The notes beneath the pieces are model-generated. The model did no database searches. It was not told the DNA's origin and saw only the letters and a list, made by a program, of their open reading frames with translations. The position numbers and the translations under genes were made by a program. From contig NZ_OY781925.1 in the NCBI RefSeq assembly GCF_963677305.1, forward strand, positions 124,001-188,000: a stretch of DNA of 64,000 nucleotides. The letters run 5' to 3'. Below, one piece after another: positions 42,703 through 51,109 of the stretch; the stretch's first letter is position 1; each line of letters starts with the position of its first letter. This stretch comes from an uncultured Holophaga sp. Its GTDB lineage: Bacteria > Acidobacteriota > Holophagae > Holophagales > Holophagaceae.

Positions 42703-44277
42703 ATGACTGACCAGCGCTACTTCACCTCCGACCCCAGCTACGCCGCGGACCCCGTCAGCGGTGAGGCCCCCAGGAAGCTCCGCTACTTCGCCGGCGGCCA
42801 GTGGAAGGACTCCAAGACCGCCAAGTACATGCCCTGCCACAACCCCTCCACGGGTGCCGTCATCGCCATGGCCCCCACCTGCACCGCCGAGGAGGTCGAG
42901 GAGGCCATCCAGGCCGCTGCCCAAGCCTGGCCCGCCTGGCGCGACACGCCCGTCGTCACCCGCGTCCAGGTCCTCTTCAGGATGAAGGCCCTGCTGGATG
43001 CCCACCTCGACGAGCTCACCGAGATCTGCGCCAGGGAGAACGGCAAGAAGTGGGACGAGTCCAAAGGCGACATCCTCAAGGTCATCGAGGTGGTCGAGTT
43101 CGCCTGCGGCGCCCCCCACATCATGAAGGGCGAGAGCCTCATGGGCGTCTCCAAGGGCTATGACACCATCCGCTTCAACGAGCCCATGGGCGTCTTCGCG
43201 GGCATCGCCCCCTGGAACTTCCCTGGCATGATCCCCCAGGGCTGGATGGCCCCCATCTGCCTCGCCACCGGCAACTGCATGGTCCTCAAGCTGGCCAGCT
43301 TCGTCCCCCAGACCTCCATGCGCATCATGGAACTCTGGCAGGAGGCGGGGCTCCCCGCGGGCGTCCTCAACATCGTCACCTGCAGCCGCAACGAATCCGA
43401 GATCTTCCTCAAGCACCCCGCCATCAAGGGTGTCTCCTTCGTGGGCTCCACTGAGGTGGGCCTGCACATCTACTCCACCGCCGCCGCCCACGGCAAGCGG
43501 GTCCAGGCCCTCTGCGAGGCCAAGAACCACGCCCTGGTGCTCAAGGATGCTGTGATCGAGCGGGTGGCCCAGAGCATCATCAACTCCTCCTTCGGGTGCG
43601 CCGGGGAGCGCTGCATGGCCCTGCCGGTGGTGGTGGTCGAGGACTCCGTGGCCGACGAGCTCATCGCCCGGGTGCTGGAGCTGGCCAAGGACCTCAAACT
43701 GGGCAAGGCCTGGGAGAAGGACACGGATCTGGGCCCCGTCGTGAACGCCGGGCACAGGACCTTCGTGACGAAGTGGATCGAGAAGGGCATTGAGGAGGGC
43801 GCCCAGCTGCTGCTGGACGGCCGGAATCCGCAGGTCGCCCCCGGGTGCGAGGGGGGCTTCTTCCTCGGGCCCACGATCTTCGATCATGTGACCCAGGACA
43901 TGAGCGTGGGGCGGAGCGAGATCTTCGGGCCCGTGGTCTGCTTCAAGCGGGTCAAGGGCTTCGAGGAGGGTCTGGAGCTCATGAACCAGAGCCCCTTCGC
44001 CAACGGCTCGGTGATCTTCACCGAGAGCGGGCACTATGCCCGGCAGTTCGCCGACCACACCCACGGCGGCATGGTGGGCGTGAACGTGGGCATCCCCGTG
44101 CCCCTGGGGATCTTCGGGTTCACGGGCCACAAGCAGTCCTTCTTCGGGGATCTGCACTGCATGGGCCGGGACGGCTTCATCTTCTTCACCGAGAGCAAGA
44201 ACGTCACCAGCACCTGGTTCACCGGCAAGCCCATCCCCACCCGGATCGAAACCTGGGACGGCACCATGACGCGGTGA
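42703..44277 (+). CDS. mmsA: CoA-acylating methylmalonate-semialdehyde-type dehydrogenase
   Basis: A 524-residue aldehyde dehydrogenase. PWNFPGMIPQGW, FVGSTEVG, CEAKNHALVLKDA, FGCAGERCMALP with the catalytic Cys, and the C-terminal GMVGVNVGIPVPLGIFGFTG, then KQSFFGD, are the MmsA pattern. MmsA oxidises (methyl)malonate semialdehyde to propionyl- or acetyl-CoA with NAD. CEAKNH and CAGERC depart slightly from the common GGAKNH and AAGQRC, so the substrate may differ. The ATG is preceded by AAGGAG. It follows the FAD trio by 88 bases and is closed by a terminator, so it is probably the last gene of that operon. Confidence 0.88.
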   Translation: MTDQRYFTSDPSYAADPVSGEAPRKLRYFAGGQWKDSKTAKYMPCHNPSTGAVIAMAPTCTAEEVEEAIQAAAQAWPAWRDTPVVTRVQVLFRMKALLDAHLDELTEICARENGKKWDESKGDILKVIEVVEFACGAPHIMKGESLMGVSKGYDTIRFNEPMGVFAGIAPWNFPGMIPQGWMAPICLATGNCMVLKLASFVPQTSMRIMELWQEAGLPAGVLNIVTCSRNESEIFLKHPAIKGVSFVGSTEVGLHIYSTAAAHGKRVQALCEAKNHALVLKDAVIERVAQSIINSSFGCAGERCMALPVVVVEDSVADELIARVLELAKDLKLGKAWEKDTDLGPVVNAGHRTFVTKWIEKGIEEGAQLLLDGRNPQVAPGCEGGFFLGPTIFDHVTQDMSVGRSEIFGPVVCFKRVKGFEEGLELMNQSPFANGSVIFTESGHYARQFADHTHGGMVGVNVGIPVPLGIFGFTGHKQSFFGDLHCMGRDGFIFFTESKNVTSTWFTGKPIPTRIETWDGTMTR

Positions 44278-44304
44278 AAGAGAGAGCAGCACTTCCACTT
44301 CCCC

Positions 44305-44329
44305 AGGCCCGGATCCATCCGGGCCTTTT
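44305..44329 (+). terminator. Rho-independent terminator after mmsA
   Basis: AGGCCCGGAT pairs exactly with ATCCGGGCCT around a 2-base spacer and is followed by TTT. It lies 28 bases after the stop. Confidence 0.85.
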
Positions 44330-44434
44330 GCAACAGTGGGCGGTGGGAGGAGGATAAGGGAACCCACTTCCCCCCAGCCTCACGTATGATCGGGTCGGTT
44401 CCCCCTGCAGCCGACCATCCCCGGAGCGCCCCTG

Positions 44435-45544
44435 ATGAAACCCCTGCGTCTGATCCTCTCGGCCCTGCTGGGCATCGGCTTGGCCCTGAACCTGGCCTGC
44501 GTCCAGAGCTCGGACACCTCGAACACCGCCCTTTACGCCTTTGACACCACCAATCTCAATGTCCTCATGTGGTCCGACATGGAGACCCTGTACGATACAG
44601 GCTCCACCACTAGCCTCACGACCCTGCCCAGCCCCACCAAGACCATCTCCTCGGACTACTTCAGCGAGTTCTCCAACATGGCCTGGGGGGGGATGTGCAT
44701 CGACCGGAGCCACAACCGCCTGTGGATGGTGAACGAGGATGGCCTGATCTGCCGGGTGGACAGCATCCGCTCCCGAACCGACGGCAGCAGCCTGGGCTCC
44801 TCCTACGCCCGGACCTTCCAGTTGGGCAGCGATGACGATGACCGCCTCTCCAGCGGCACCTTCGGGCAGATCGCCGTGGATCCCTCCACGGGCTACCTCT
44901 ACGTCACCGAGTGGAGCAGCAGTGACAGCCGCATCTGGGTGCTCACTTCGCCCACCAGCTACGCCCAGGACGACACCGTGGCCTATTCCTCCGTCACGAC
45001 CATGGATGTCTCCGGCGACAAGTACGGCTATGGCGTGGCCGTGGGGGGAAGCAGCCGGGTATTCGCCTACTTCAACACCGGTTCCACGGTCACCGACAGC
45101 AACAGCACCACCCACACGGGAGCCCGGCTGCGCCTGGGGACAGCTTCCGGTGGGTTCAGCAGCGTCATCGTCGGCACCTCCAACACCAAGCTGGCCCAGT
45201 ACGGCCTTCTGGGCGCCGACTCCCTCAACGGCATCGTCTACAGCTGCCGCCTGGCCACCTCCAACCCCGTCATCGCCTTCAAGAACAGCAAGTTCAGCAC
45301 GGGCTACGATGTGGCCCCCTCCTTCACCCTGCCCAACAGCTCCACGACCCCGCTCTATGTCCGGGTCCTGGCCCACCCGGGCAACAAGGACTGGCTGGTG
45401 GGCAGCGGCAGCACCAGCAGTGGCGGAGCCGACTACCTGAGCCTCTGGATGAGCCCCTCCACCGACACCAGTACCGAGCCGGTCATCTTCAGCTACGGCT
45501 CCACCCTTCGGGGCATCACCCTGGACGGGAACGCAGCCGACTGA
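44435..45544 (+). CDS. Lipoprotein, probably a beta-propeller
   Basis: A 369-residue protein. The signal sequence ends LGIGLALNLACVQS, giving a lipidated Cys near residue 22. The mature chain is Ser/Thr-rich with recurring strands such as ALYAFDTTN, GGMCIDRSHNRLWMVNEDG and GQIAVDPSTGYLYVTEW, the D...LYV pattern of propeller blades. No catalytic motif is visible. It stands between two terminators and is therefore probably monocistronic. Function unknown; perhaps surface binding. Confidence 0.78.
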   Translation: MKPLRLILSALLGIGLALNLACVQSSDTSNTALYAFDTTNLNVLMWSDMETLYDTGSTTSLTTLPSPTKTISSDYFSEFSNMAWGGMCIDRSHNRLWMVNEDGLICRVDSIRSRTDGSSLGSSYARTFQLGSDDDDRLSSGTFGQIAVDPSTGYLYVTEWSSSDSRIWVLTSPTSYAQDDTVAYSSVTTMDVSGDKYGYGVAVGGSSRVFAYFNTGSTVTDSNSTTHTGARLRLGTASGGFSSVIVGTSNTKLAQYGLLGADSLNGIVYSCRLATSNPVIAFKNSKFSTGYDVAPSFTLPNSSTTPLYVRVLAHPGNKDWLVGSGSTSSGGADYLSLWMSPSTDTSTEPVIFSYGSTLRGITLDGNAAD

Positions 45545-45553
45545 TCATCCCCC

Positions 45554-45592
45554 CACAGAAGCCCCCGGTATCAGACCCCGGGGGCTTCTGTG
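45554..45592. terminator. 15-bp hairpin between convergent genes
   Basis: CACAGAAGCCCCCGG pairs perfectly with 45578-45592 around a 9-base loop. It fills the whole gap between the lipoprotein stop and the stop of the minus-strand repeat protein. T-runs are short on both sides. It probably serves both transcripts. Confidence 0.7.
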
Positions 45593-46369
45593 TCAGGCCT
45601 GGGAGCCAGCGCCGTTCTGGGTGCCGGCCCAGTAGTTGGAAAGCATGAGGGCCTCCAGACCGCTCACCCCCGTACCGGTCTGCTGGGTGCCCTGGGGCGG
45701 TGGGGGCGGGGTCTTCCGGAGCTCGTCCTCCAGATCCTTGAGGGCAGACTGGGCGCTGTCCGTATCTCCCGAGGCCAGGGCATCCTCCAGCGTGGCGAAG
45801 GCATCGCCAAGACCGCTTCCAGAACTGGAGTCGCTGCCCGTGGAGCCACTCAGCCTCTTTTCCATCTGGGAAAGCAGCGTGGAGGCCGACTCCGTGTCCC
45901 CGCTGCTGATCAGGGAGCTCAGCTGCTCAAGGTCTTTCTGCAGGGGCCCCCCGCTATCCCCGGCACTCTGTATGGACTCGAGTCCTGTCTGCATGGAGGT
46001 CCAGGCCGACTGAGCTGATGCGAGGTCGCCCGAGGACAGGGCGTCCCCGATGGCAGAGAAGGCCGAAGAGAGGGGATCCCCGCTTCCGGAGGTGGACTGC
46101 ATCTTTTCCAGCATGGACTGATAGGCTTCCTGGGCCCCTTCCAGATCCCCGGAGGAGATCAGATCTCCCAGGTTGTCGAAGTCCTTCTTGAAGGGATTGC
46201 TGTCCTGGCTCCTGCTCATCCACCAGGCTCCGGAGGAGATGGAGAGGCTGTCCTGTCCCTGGGAGAGCAGACTCGCCAGCCCCGTTGTGCTGCTGGTACC
46301 GGTCCCCAGCAGGCTGGCCAAATCAAGGGACGAGAGCCCGGAAGTCCCGATCGAAGAGATGCTACTCAT
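45593..46369 (-). CDS. Protein with four internal 'SGD' helical repeats
   Basis: A 258-residue Ser/Gly/Asp-rich protein with no signal peptide or membrane helix. Four repeats of about 30-40 residues share F..L..L.SGD...AQ: DNLGDLISSGDLEGAQEAYQ, SAIGDALSSGDLASAQSAW, EQLSSLISSGDTESASTLL and ATLEDALASGDTDSAQSAL. Each looks like a helical hairpin, TPR-like in size. The first 50 residues are low-complexity (MSSISSIGTSGLSS) and the tail is PPPPPQGTQQTG. GGAGGAG precedes the ATG. I recognise no family. A smaller Ser-rich gene lies 294 bases upstream. Confidence 0.75.
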   Translation of the reverse strand: MSSISSIGTSGLSSLDLASLLGTGTSSTTGLASLLSQGQDSLSISSGAWWMSRSQDSNPFKKDFDNLGDLISSGDLEGAQEAYQSMLEKMQSTSGSGDPLSSAFSAIGDALSSGDLASAQSAWTSMQTGLESIQSAGDSGGPLQKDLEQLSSLISSGDTESASTLLSQMEKRLSGSTGSDSSSGSGLGDAFATLEDALASGDTDSAQSALKDLEDELRKTPPPPPQGTQQTGTGVSGLEALMLSNYWAGTQNGAGSQA

Positions 46370-46663
46370 GGCTCCTCCTCCAGGCAGGGGCAGGGAGGCT
46401 CAGCCCGAGGGCATCTCCACCACCCCGCCCGATGCGCCAGAAGGTATCGGCCCTCCTCGGCCCGCGGGAAAGCCTATACGCCGTATGGCAACAGAACACC
46501 GCCCAATCGCCATCTCATGGGTGACGATTGGCGAACCCTGCAGCCCTTCCCTCAACCGGGATGCTGCGAATAGGCATTTGGCGCCCATTACCCCGCAGGC
46601 TGCTCGACTCCCTTCCTGGCCGTGCAGCCATTGCACCTTCGACCTGGAGGTCGATCCTGCCCC

Positions 46664-46864
46664 TCAGTTGCCGAGGAGCGCAAAGGCCGGGGAGACCCCC
46701 TTGTCCTTGATCAGGGCCTGGGCCTGTTCGGAGAGCGTCACGCTGTCCTGGGGAGCCACGGCAAGCTTGGAGATCTCCGGAAAAGAGGCGGTCGTATCGC
46801 TGGGTCGGGCAGTCTTCGCCGGGGGAAGGGCGGAGTTCACGGCTCCGGTGGCTGAGATGCTCAT
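46664..46864 (-). CDS. Small hypothetical protein (66 aa)
   Basis: The ORF starts after an AGGAG site seven bases upstream. The protein begins MSISATGAVNSALPP, is rich in Ala, Ser, Thr and Pro, and ends with a helix-like DSVTLSEQAQALIKDKGVSP. The start resembles that of the repeat protein downstream (MSSISSIGTSG). The SVTLSEQAQAL stretch recalls short motility-associated proteins, but I would not assign it. The 294 bases to the next gene hold no ORF of note; they carry an inverted repeat CCAATCG-N15-CGATTGG at 46503-46531. Confidence 0.55.
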   Translation of the reverse strand: MSISATGAVNSALPPAKTARPSDTTASFPEISKLAVAPQDSVTLSEQAQALIKDKGVSPAFALLGN

Positions 46865-47172
46865 GGAGGTCTCCTTTCAAGGTGGGAATCGGCTCCCTGC
46901 CCCCTGGGCGGCAAGCTCCCGGCCACTTTTCTGCGGGCCCCGGCCCCGCCAACCCCTTCAGCAAAGGGGAATTGGCATAACAGACCGCCCTACGTCGCAT
47001 ACACCACGCCTTCCGCACAACACCACCCCCCACCACCTGGATCCATCAAGCAATACATCATGCATATCAACAAACAAAACAACTCTTACAATTACATAGG
47101 CATAATATACCTATTCCATTCAGCCCCATCCATTCCGCCACACCTGCCAACATTCAGCCTGAGAGGACAGAT
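46865..47172. other. 308-base divergent intergenic region, AT-rich near the kinase gene
   Basis: No gene seen. The half next to the histidine-kinase gene is AT-rich against its surroundings, as expected for a promoter. An inverted repeat ATAGG-N9-CCTAT lies at 47096-47114, about 60 bases before the kinase ATG, with a TATAAT-like CATAATAT inside it. It could be a binding site for the LytTR regulator or another factor. Confidence 0.45.
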
Positions 47173-48483
47173 ATGCAGGCCAGCGACGAGAACGCACCAG
47201 TCAGGCACACCAGGACACCTTTCAACGTTCAGCGAAATCCCCAGGGACCTCAGAGGGATCCCGACGCACCTTTCCGTGGGATCTTCAAACGCATGCGGCA
47301 AGAACTCATCAGAACCTCGCTCATCCACCGGGTCACCCAGAAGACGAACCTCCTCATGGTGCTCCTGGCGGGAGGACTTCTGGGCGGATTCAGGCTCTTC
47401 ATCGACCGCACCAACCTGCGTATCGCGGATCTGGTCCTCCCCTTCGTCTTTCTCATCCTGCATCTTGCCCTGGCCCCCATTCCCTGGCAGTGGAAGGCGG
47501 GGATCGAAGCCCGAAGGCCCTTCTTCCGCCGCTTCTTCACCGCCCTGGTCTTCAACGCCATCTGGATCACCGGCATGGTGATCCTCAACACGACCATCTC
47601 CCCCATGAGGCACCACCCCCACCCGCCGCAGAACGCATCCGAGGAGGCCCGCCAGCGGCAACCCGACCTGGACAGACCCGCTCCCAGGGCGGCAGAGGAT
47701 GCCCGCCAACCGCCTCCGGACCTGGACATGGCCTCTCCCAGGGAAGCACCGGAACGCTTCGGCCCCCGTCCGGATCGTGGACTGCCCTTCCCCGAACTGG
47801 GACTGGGGCTCCTGAATCTGGTCTTCGCTCTGGTCTTCGGCTGGGAACTCGCCGAGAAGGAACTCACTGAAGCCCGGGAGCGCAGAACGGCAGGCCTGCT
47901 CAGGCAGAGCCAGGCCCGTGCCCTCCGCAGCCAGCTCGACCCCCACGTGCTCTACAACGCCCTCAACGGAATCTCTGAGCTGATCCACGAAGATCCTTTG
48001 GCAGCGGAGGAGGTGGTGGCCCGCCTGGCCACGCTCTACCGGATGCTCACCGACTATGCCAAGACTGATCTCGCGACCCTGGGCGAGGAGCGGAAGATCG
48101 TAGAGGCCTACCTCTCCATGGAGCAGATGCGCCTGGGTGAGCGCCTCCGGGTCGAGTGGGAGTGGCCGGAGTGGGCCGACGCCCTCCAGGCACCCCCCCT
48201 CTTCCTCCAGACCCTGGTGGAGAACGCCATCAAGCATGGCATCAGTCCTCTGGATGAGGGTGGCGAGCTGCACATCCGCTGCAGCCGGGAAGGCGCAGCC
48301 ACCTGCCTGAGGGTCGCCAACACCGGGATGCCGCCGACCCCCTCGGAGCGGCAAGGGGTCGGCCTGGAAAACCTCGCTGCCCGCCTGGATCTCTGGAACG
48401 ACATGAACGGCACCTTCTCGCTCAAGCGCGAGCAGGACTGGACTGTGGCCTTCATCCGATGGACCCCAAGGAGCAAGTCATGA
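47173..48483 (+). CDS. LytS/YehU-type sensor histidine kinase
   Basis: A 436-residue inner-membrane kinase. Three to four hydrophobic segments lie at residues 55-145 and 200-225. Between them is a Pro/Asp/Arg-rich insert in which an EARQRQPDLDRPAPRAAE-like unit is repeated as DARQPPPDLDMASPREAPE. The His_kinase domain has LRSQLDPHVLYNALNGISEL, with the phospho-accepting His (most relatives read NPHFLFN). The ATPase has LVENAIKHGI and GVGLENLAARL. An AGGA site precedes the ATG. The response regulator starts inside its stop codon, so the pair is co-translated. Signal unknown. Confidence 0.92.
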   Translation: MQASDENAPVRHTRTPFNVQRNPQGPQRDPDAPFRGIFKRMRQELIRTSLIHRVTQKTNLLMVLLAGGLLGGFRLFIDRTNLRIADLVLPFVFLILHLALAPIPWQWKAGIEARRPFFRRFFTALVFNAIWITGMVILNTTISPMRHHPHPPQNASEEARQRQPDLDRPAPRAAEDARQPPPDLDMASPREAPERFGPRPDRGLPFPELGLGLLNLVFALVFGWELAEKELTEARERRTAGLLRQSQARALRSQLDPHVLYNALNGISELIHEDPLAAEEVVARLATLYRMLTDYAKTDLATLGEERKIVEAYLSMEQMRLGERLRVEWEWPEWADALQAPPLFLQTLVENAIKHGISPLDEGGELHIRCSREGAATCLRVANTGMPPTPSERQGVGLENLAARLDLWNDMNGTFSLKREQDWTVAFIRWTPRSKS

Positions 48484-49208
48484 GCACCCGCAAACTCAAA
48501 GTCGTCGTGGCAGAAGATGAGAATCTTAGCCGGAAGCGCCTGGTCCGCCTCCTGCAGGAGGCCGGCTGCACGGTCCTGAGCAACTTCTCCGAAGGCAAGG
48601 CCGCCTTCGACTGGCTCCAGCAGCATCCCGATGTGGATGCCGCCTTCCTGGACATCCATATGCCCGGGCTCGACGGACTGGCCATCCTCAAGAGCCTCGG
48701 GGGCGCGACTCCCGTCGTCCTCACCACGGCCTTTGCCGAGCACGCCGTGGAGGCCTTTGACACCGAGGCGGTGGACTACCTCCTGAAGCCCATCACCGCG
48801 TCCAGGCTGGAGCGTGCCCTTCAGAGGATCGAGGAGCGCGGGGCCGCGGCCCTTCCCGCGCCTCCACCGGCTCCCACTGGCCCTGTGCGCTATCCGATCC
48901 AGGCAGGTGAAGGCGTGCTGCTGGTGGATCTCAGCAAGACCACGTACTTCGAGGTGGACAACGAGGTGGTCTGGGCCCACGCCGGCGGTCGGCTCCGGAC
49001 CCAGTGGACCTCGCTGAATGAGGTCGAGGTGGCCTTCCCGGGTTGCGGACTCCTCCGCATCCACCGGCACCTTCTGGTCCGCCCCGAAGCAGTCCTCGGC
49101 ATCAAGCCCGCCCCCGGCGGTCGGGCCCTGGTCCGCCTCATGGGTGGCGAGGAGATCGAGGCCAGCCGGGGTGGCGCCCCGCGCCTGAGGGAGCGGCTGG
49201 GTCTGTGA
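48480..49208 (+). CDS. LytTR-type response regulator
   Basis: A 242-residue protein. The receiver domain begins KLKVVVAEDENLSRKRL, has the phospho-accepting Asp in AAFLDIHMPGLDG and the Lys in DYLLKPI. The C-terminal LytTR DNA-binding domain follows (VDLSKTTYFEVDNEVVWAH, then FPGCGLLRIHRHLLVRPEAV). I chose the ATG at 48480, which overlaps the kinase stop (ATGA) and has AAGGAG six bases before it. Its partner is the kinase upstream; its targets are not visible. Confidence 0.94.
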   Translation: MSTRKLKVVVAEDENLSRKRLVRLLQEAGCTVLSNFSEGKAAFDWLQQHPDVDAAFLDIHMPGLDGLAILKSLGGATPVVLTTAFAEHAVEAFDTEAVDYLLKPITASRLERALQRIEERGAAALPAPPPAPTGPVRYPIQAGEGVLLVDLSKTTYFEVDNEVVWAHAGGRLRTQWTSLNEVEVAFPGCGLLRIHRHLLVRPEAVLGIKPAPGGRALVRLMGGEEIEASRGGAPRLRERLGL

Positions 49209-49237
49209 TTCCGGCAAGGGTCCTGCGATGATCCGGT

Positions 49238-49666
49238 ATGGCTGAGCCCATTCTGATCAGTGAGCAGGTCCGGATCCCCGCCGAGGCCATCCGGATGCGG
49301 GCCGTCCGCAGCGGCGGCCCCGGCGGGCAGAACGTCAACAAGGTGGCGAGCAAGGTGGAGCTGCGGGTGGACCTCGCCCTGGTGGAGGGCATGAGTGAGG
49401 CCGCCCTGCTGAGGCTCCGCACCCGGGTCCGCAATCAACTGGACGCCGAGGGCCTCTGGATCGTCACCAGCTCCCGCACCCGGGACCAGCTGACCAACCT
49501 GGAGGACGCCCGCGAGAAGATCCGGGACCTGGTCACCGAGGCCCTGGTGAGCCCCGTCACCAGGAGGGCCACCCGCCCCACCCGGGGCAGCCAGGTCCGG
49601 CGAGTCGAGGCGAAGAAGGCCGTGGGGCAGCGCAAACAGTCCCGCCAGAGGAAGGACTGGGACTGA
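49238..49666 (+). CDS. arfB: Alternative ribosome-rescue factor ArfB (peptidyl-tRNA hydrolase)
   Basis: A 142-residue protein. RSGGPGGQNVNKV carries the GGQ motif that releases the nascent chain on stalled ribosomes. The basic tail (TRGSQVRRVEAKKAVGQRKQSRQRKDWD) enters the empty mRNA channel. The length is that of ArfB, not of a full release factor. It lies 29 bases after the response-regulator gene. Confidence 0.95.
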   Translation: MAEPILISEQVRIPAEAIRMRAVRSGGPGGQNVNKVASKVELRVDLALVEGMSEAALLRLRTRVRNQLDAEGLWIVTSSRTRDQLTNLEDAREKIRDLVTEALVSPVTRRATRPTRGSQVRRVEAKKAVGQRKQSRQRKDWD

Positions 49667-49667
49667 C

Positions 49668-50756
49668 TTGGAGACCCCAGCCGCCCCTGACCGTATCGAC
49701 ACCCTGGACACCCTCCGGGGACTGATGGCCCTGGCGGTGGCCAGCTACCATCTCTCCATCTGGACCCACCTCTTCGAGGCCGGTACCCGGCGCAATGATG
49801 TCCTGGCCTGTCTGGGCAACTATGGCGTTGAGGGCTTCTTCATCCTGAGCGGCTTCTGCTTCTTCCACATCTACCGAGAAACCCGCTGGTCGGCCCCCGC
49901 CCTGGCGCGCTTTCACATCAAGCGATTCCTGCGCATCGCCCCCCTCTACTTCCTGGTGGTGCTCCTGAACCTGCTCCTCCGGCAGCCTGTGGGTCCCTCT
50001 GTCACCCCCCGGATGCTCGTGGAGAACTTCTCCCTGACCTTCGGACTCTTCCATCCCAACCACGCCATGGTCCTGGGGGGCTGGTCCATCGGCATCGAGT
50101 ACGTCTTCTACTTCGCCTTCCCCCTCCTCGCCCTGCTTGCGCGGCGCAGACTCCTGCTCTATGTGCTCTTCGCAGCCTTAGTGGCCTGGTCCCTTCCCTG
50201 GAGCTTTGGGAAGGTCCAGGCGGCCACCCTGGTCGGTGACCAGAAGTTCCACACCTACGTCCAGATCCCCAACCACGCCTTTCTCTTCCTGGCGGGGGGC
50301 ATCGCGGCCCACTGGCGGAGCCTCACCCAGAGACGGCTCCCATGGCAGGGCTTCCTCCTCCTGCTGGTCCCGCTCTGCGTGCTCGGACTGCAACAGATCC
50401 CCCATTTCTATGATCACTTCGACGTCCTGGCGGGAGGCGTGCGGTATCGCCTGCTGGGGATCTGTGGCCTGGCGGTCCTTCTCTTCGCCTTCGTTCGCAT
50501 GCCCCGCCACCGCTCCTTGCGCCCCCTCACCCTGATCGGCGACTGGAGCTATGCGAGTTACCTGCTCCATCCCCTGGCCTATTTCCTTGTCACCCATCTA
50601 CTGCCTGGGTCCATCGCAGCTTGGCCCAAGGTCCTCCTCTCCCTCGCCGCCACCCTCGCCTTGGCCGCCATCGTGCACCGTTGGGTAGAACGCCCTGCCA
50701 TGGCCCTCGGGAGACACCTCGCCAGCCGCATCGGCCCAGCGGAACCGAGGGGGTAG
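49668..50756 (+). CDS. Acyltransferase 3 (OafA-like) membrane protein
   Basis: A 362-residue inner-membrane protein with about ten hydrophobic helices. The start RIDTLDTLRGLMALAVASYH holds the family's catalytic His, and FFILSGFC and RRFLRIAPLYF-like (KRFLRIAPLYF) follow. WSIGIEYVFYFAFPLL is the conserved WS...E motif. Family members transfer acyl groups from the cytoplasm to surface sugars. The TTG start at 49668 is forced: no ATG precedes the conserved beginning, and arfB stops one base before it. The acceptor is unknown. Confidence 0.88.
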   Translation: METPAAPDRIDTLDTLRGLMALAVASYHLSIWTHLFEAGTRRNDVLACLGNYGVEGFFILSGFCFFHIYRETRWSAPALARFHIKRFLRIAPLYFLVVLLNLLLRQPVGPSVTPRMLVENFSLTFGLFHPNHAMVLGGWSIGIEYVFYFAFPLLALLARRRLLLYVLFAALVAWSLPWSFGKVQAATLVGDQKFHTYVQIPNHAFLFLAGGIAAHWRSLTQRRLPWQGFLLLLVPLCVLGLQQIPHFYDHFDVLAGGVRYRLLGICGLAVLLFAFVRMPRHRSLRPLTLIGDWSYASYLLHPLAYFLVTHLLPGSIAAWPKVLLSLAATLALAAIVHRWVERPAMALGRHLASRIGPAEPRG

Positions 50757-50807
50757 CCACACCCCCGAGGATGTGAGAGAATCACCCTTCGCGGTCACCC
50801 GCAGCCC

Positions 50808-50884
50808 GTACCTGTAGCTCAGTTGGATAGAGCGTTGGCCTCCGAAGCCAAAGGTCGCGCGTTCGAGTCGCGCCAGGTGCACCA
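50808..50884 (+). tRNA. tRNA-Arg (anticodon CCG)
   Basis: A full cloverleaf of 77 bases with encoded CCA. The acceptor GTACCTG pairs with CAGGTGC (one G-U). The anticodon loop CTCCGAA gives CCG, and the T-arm CGCGC-GTTCGAGTC-GCGC is regular. D loop AGTTGGATA contains GG. Confidence 0.95.
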
Positions 50885-50890
50885 GATGAG

Positions 50891-50930
50891 CCCCCTGAAG
50901 TCCTTGGAAACATGGCGCTTCAGGGGGTTT
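50891..50930 (+). terminator. Terminator after tRNA-Arg
   Basis: CCCCCTGAAG pairs exactly with CTTCAGGGGG and is followed by TTT. It begins 6 bases after the tRNA. Confidence 0.85.
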
Positions 50931-51109
50931 CCTTGTGGGATGCAAAGAACAGAGGTCGCCCGCAGGTGATACGCAAGTGTAGATCTTTTCGGACGATCTG
51001 CTACGCATTTACTACGGCAAAATCCCACAAACGCCATGTGCCACATGGGGGTATCGCCAACAGAAGCAAAATATGCCTACCCATCTCTGGGCTGTTGGAG
51101 CCCGGAAAA

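Noticed and set aside
45554..45592. Hairpin as a small-RNA gene
   Set aside because: It exactly fills the gap between two convergent stop codons, which is best explained as a shared terminator.
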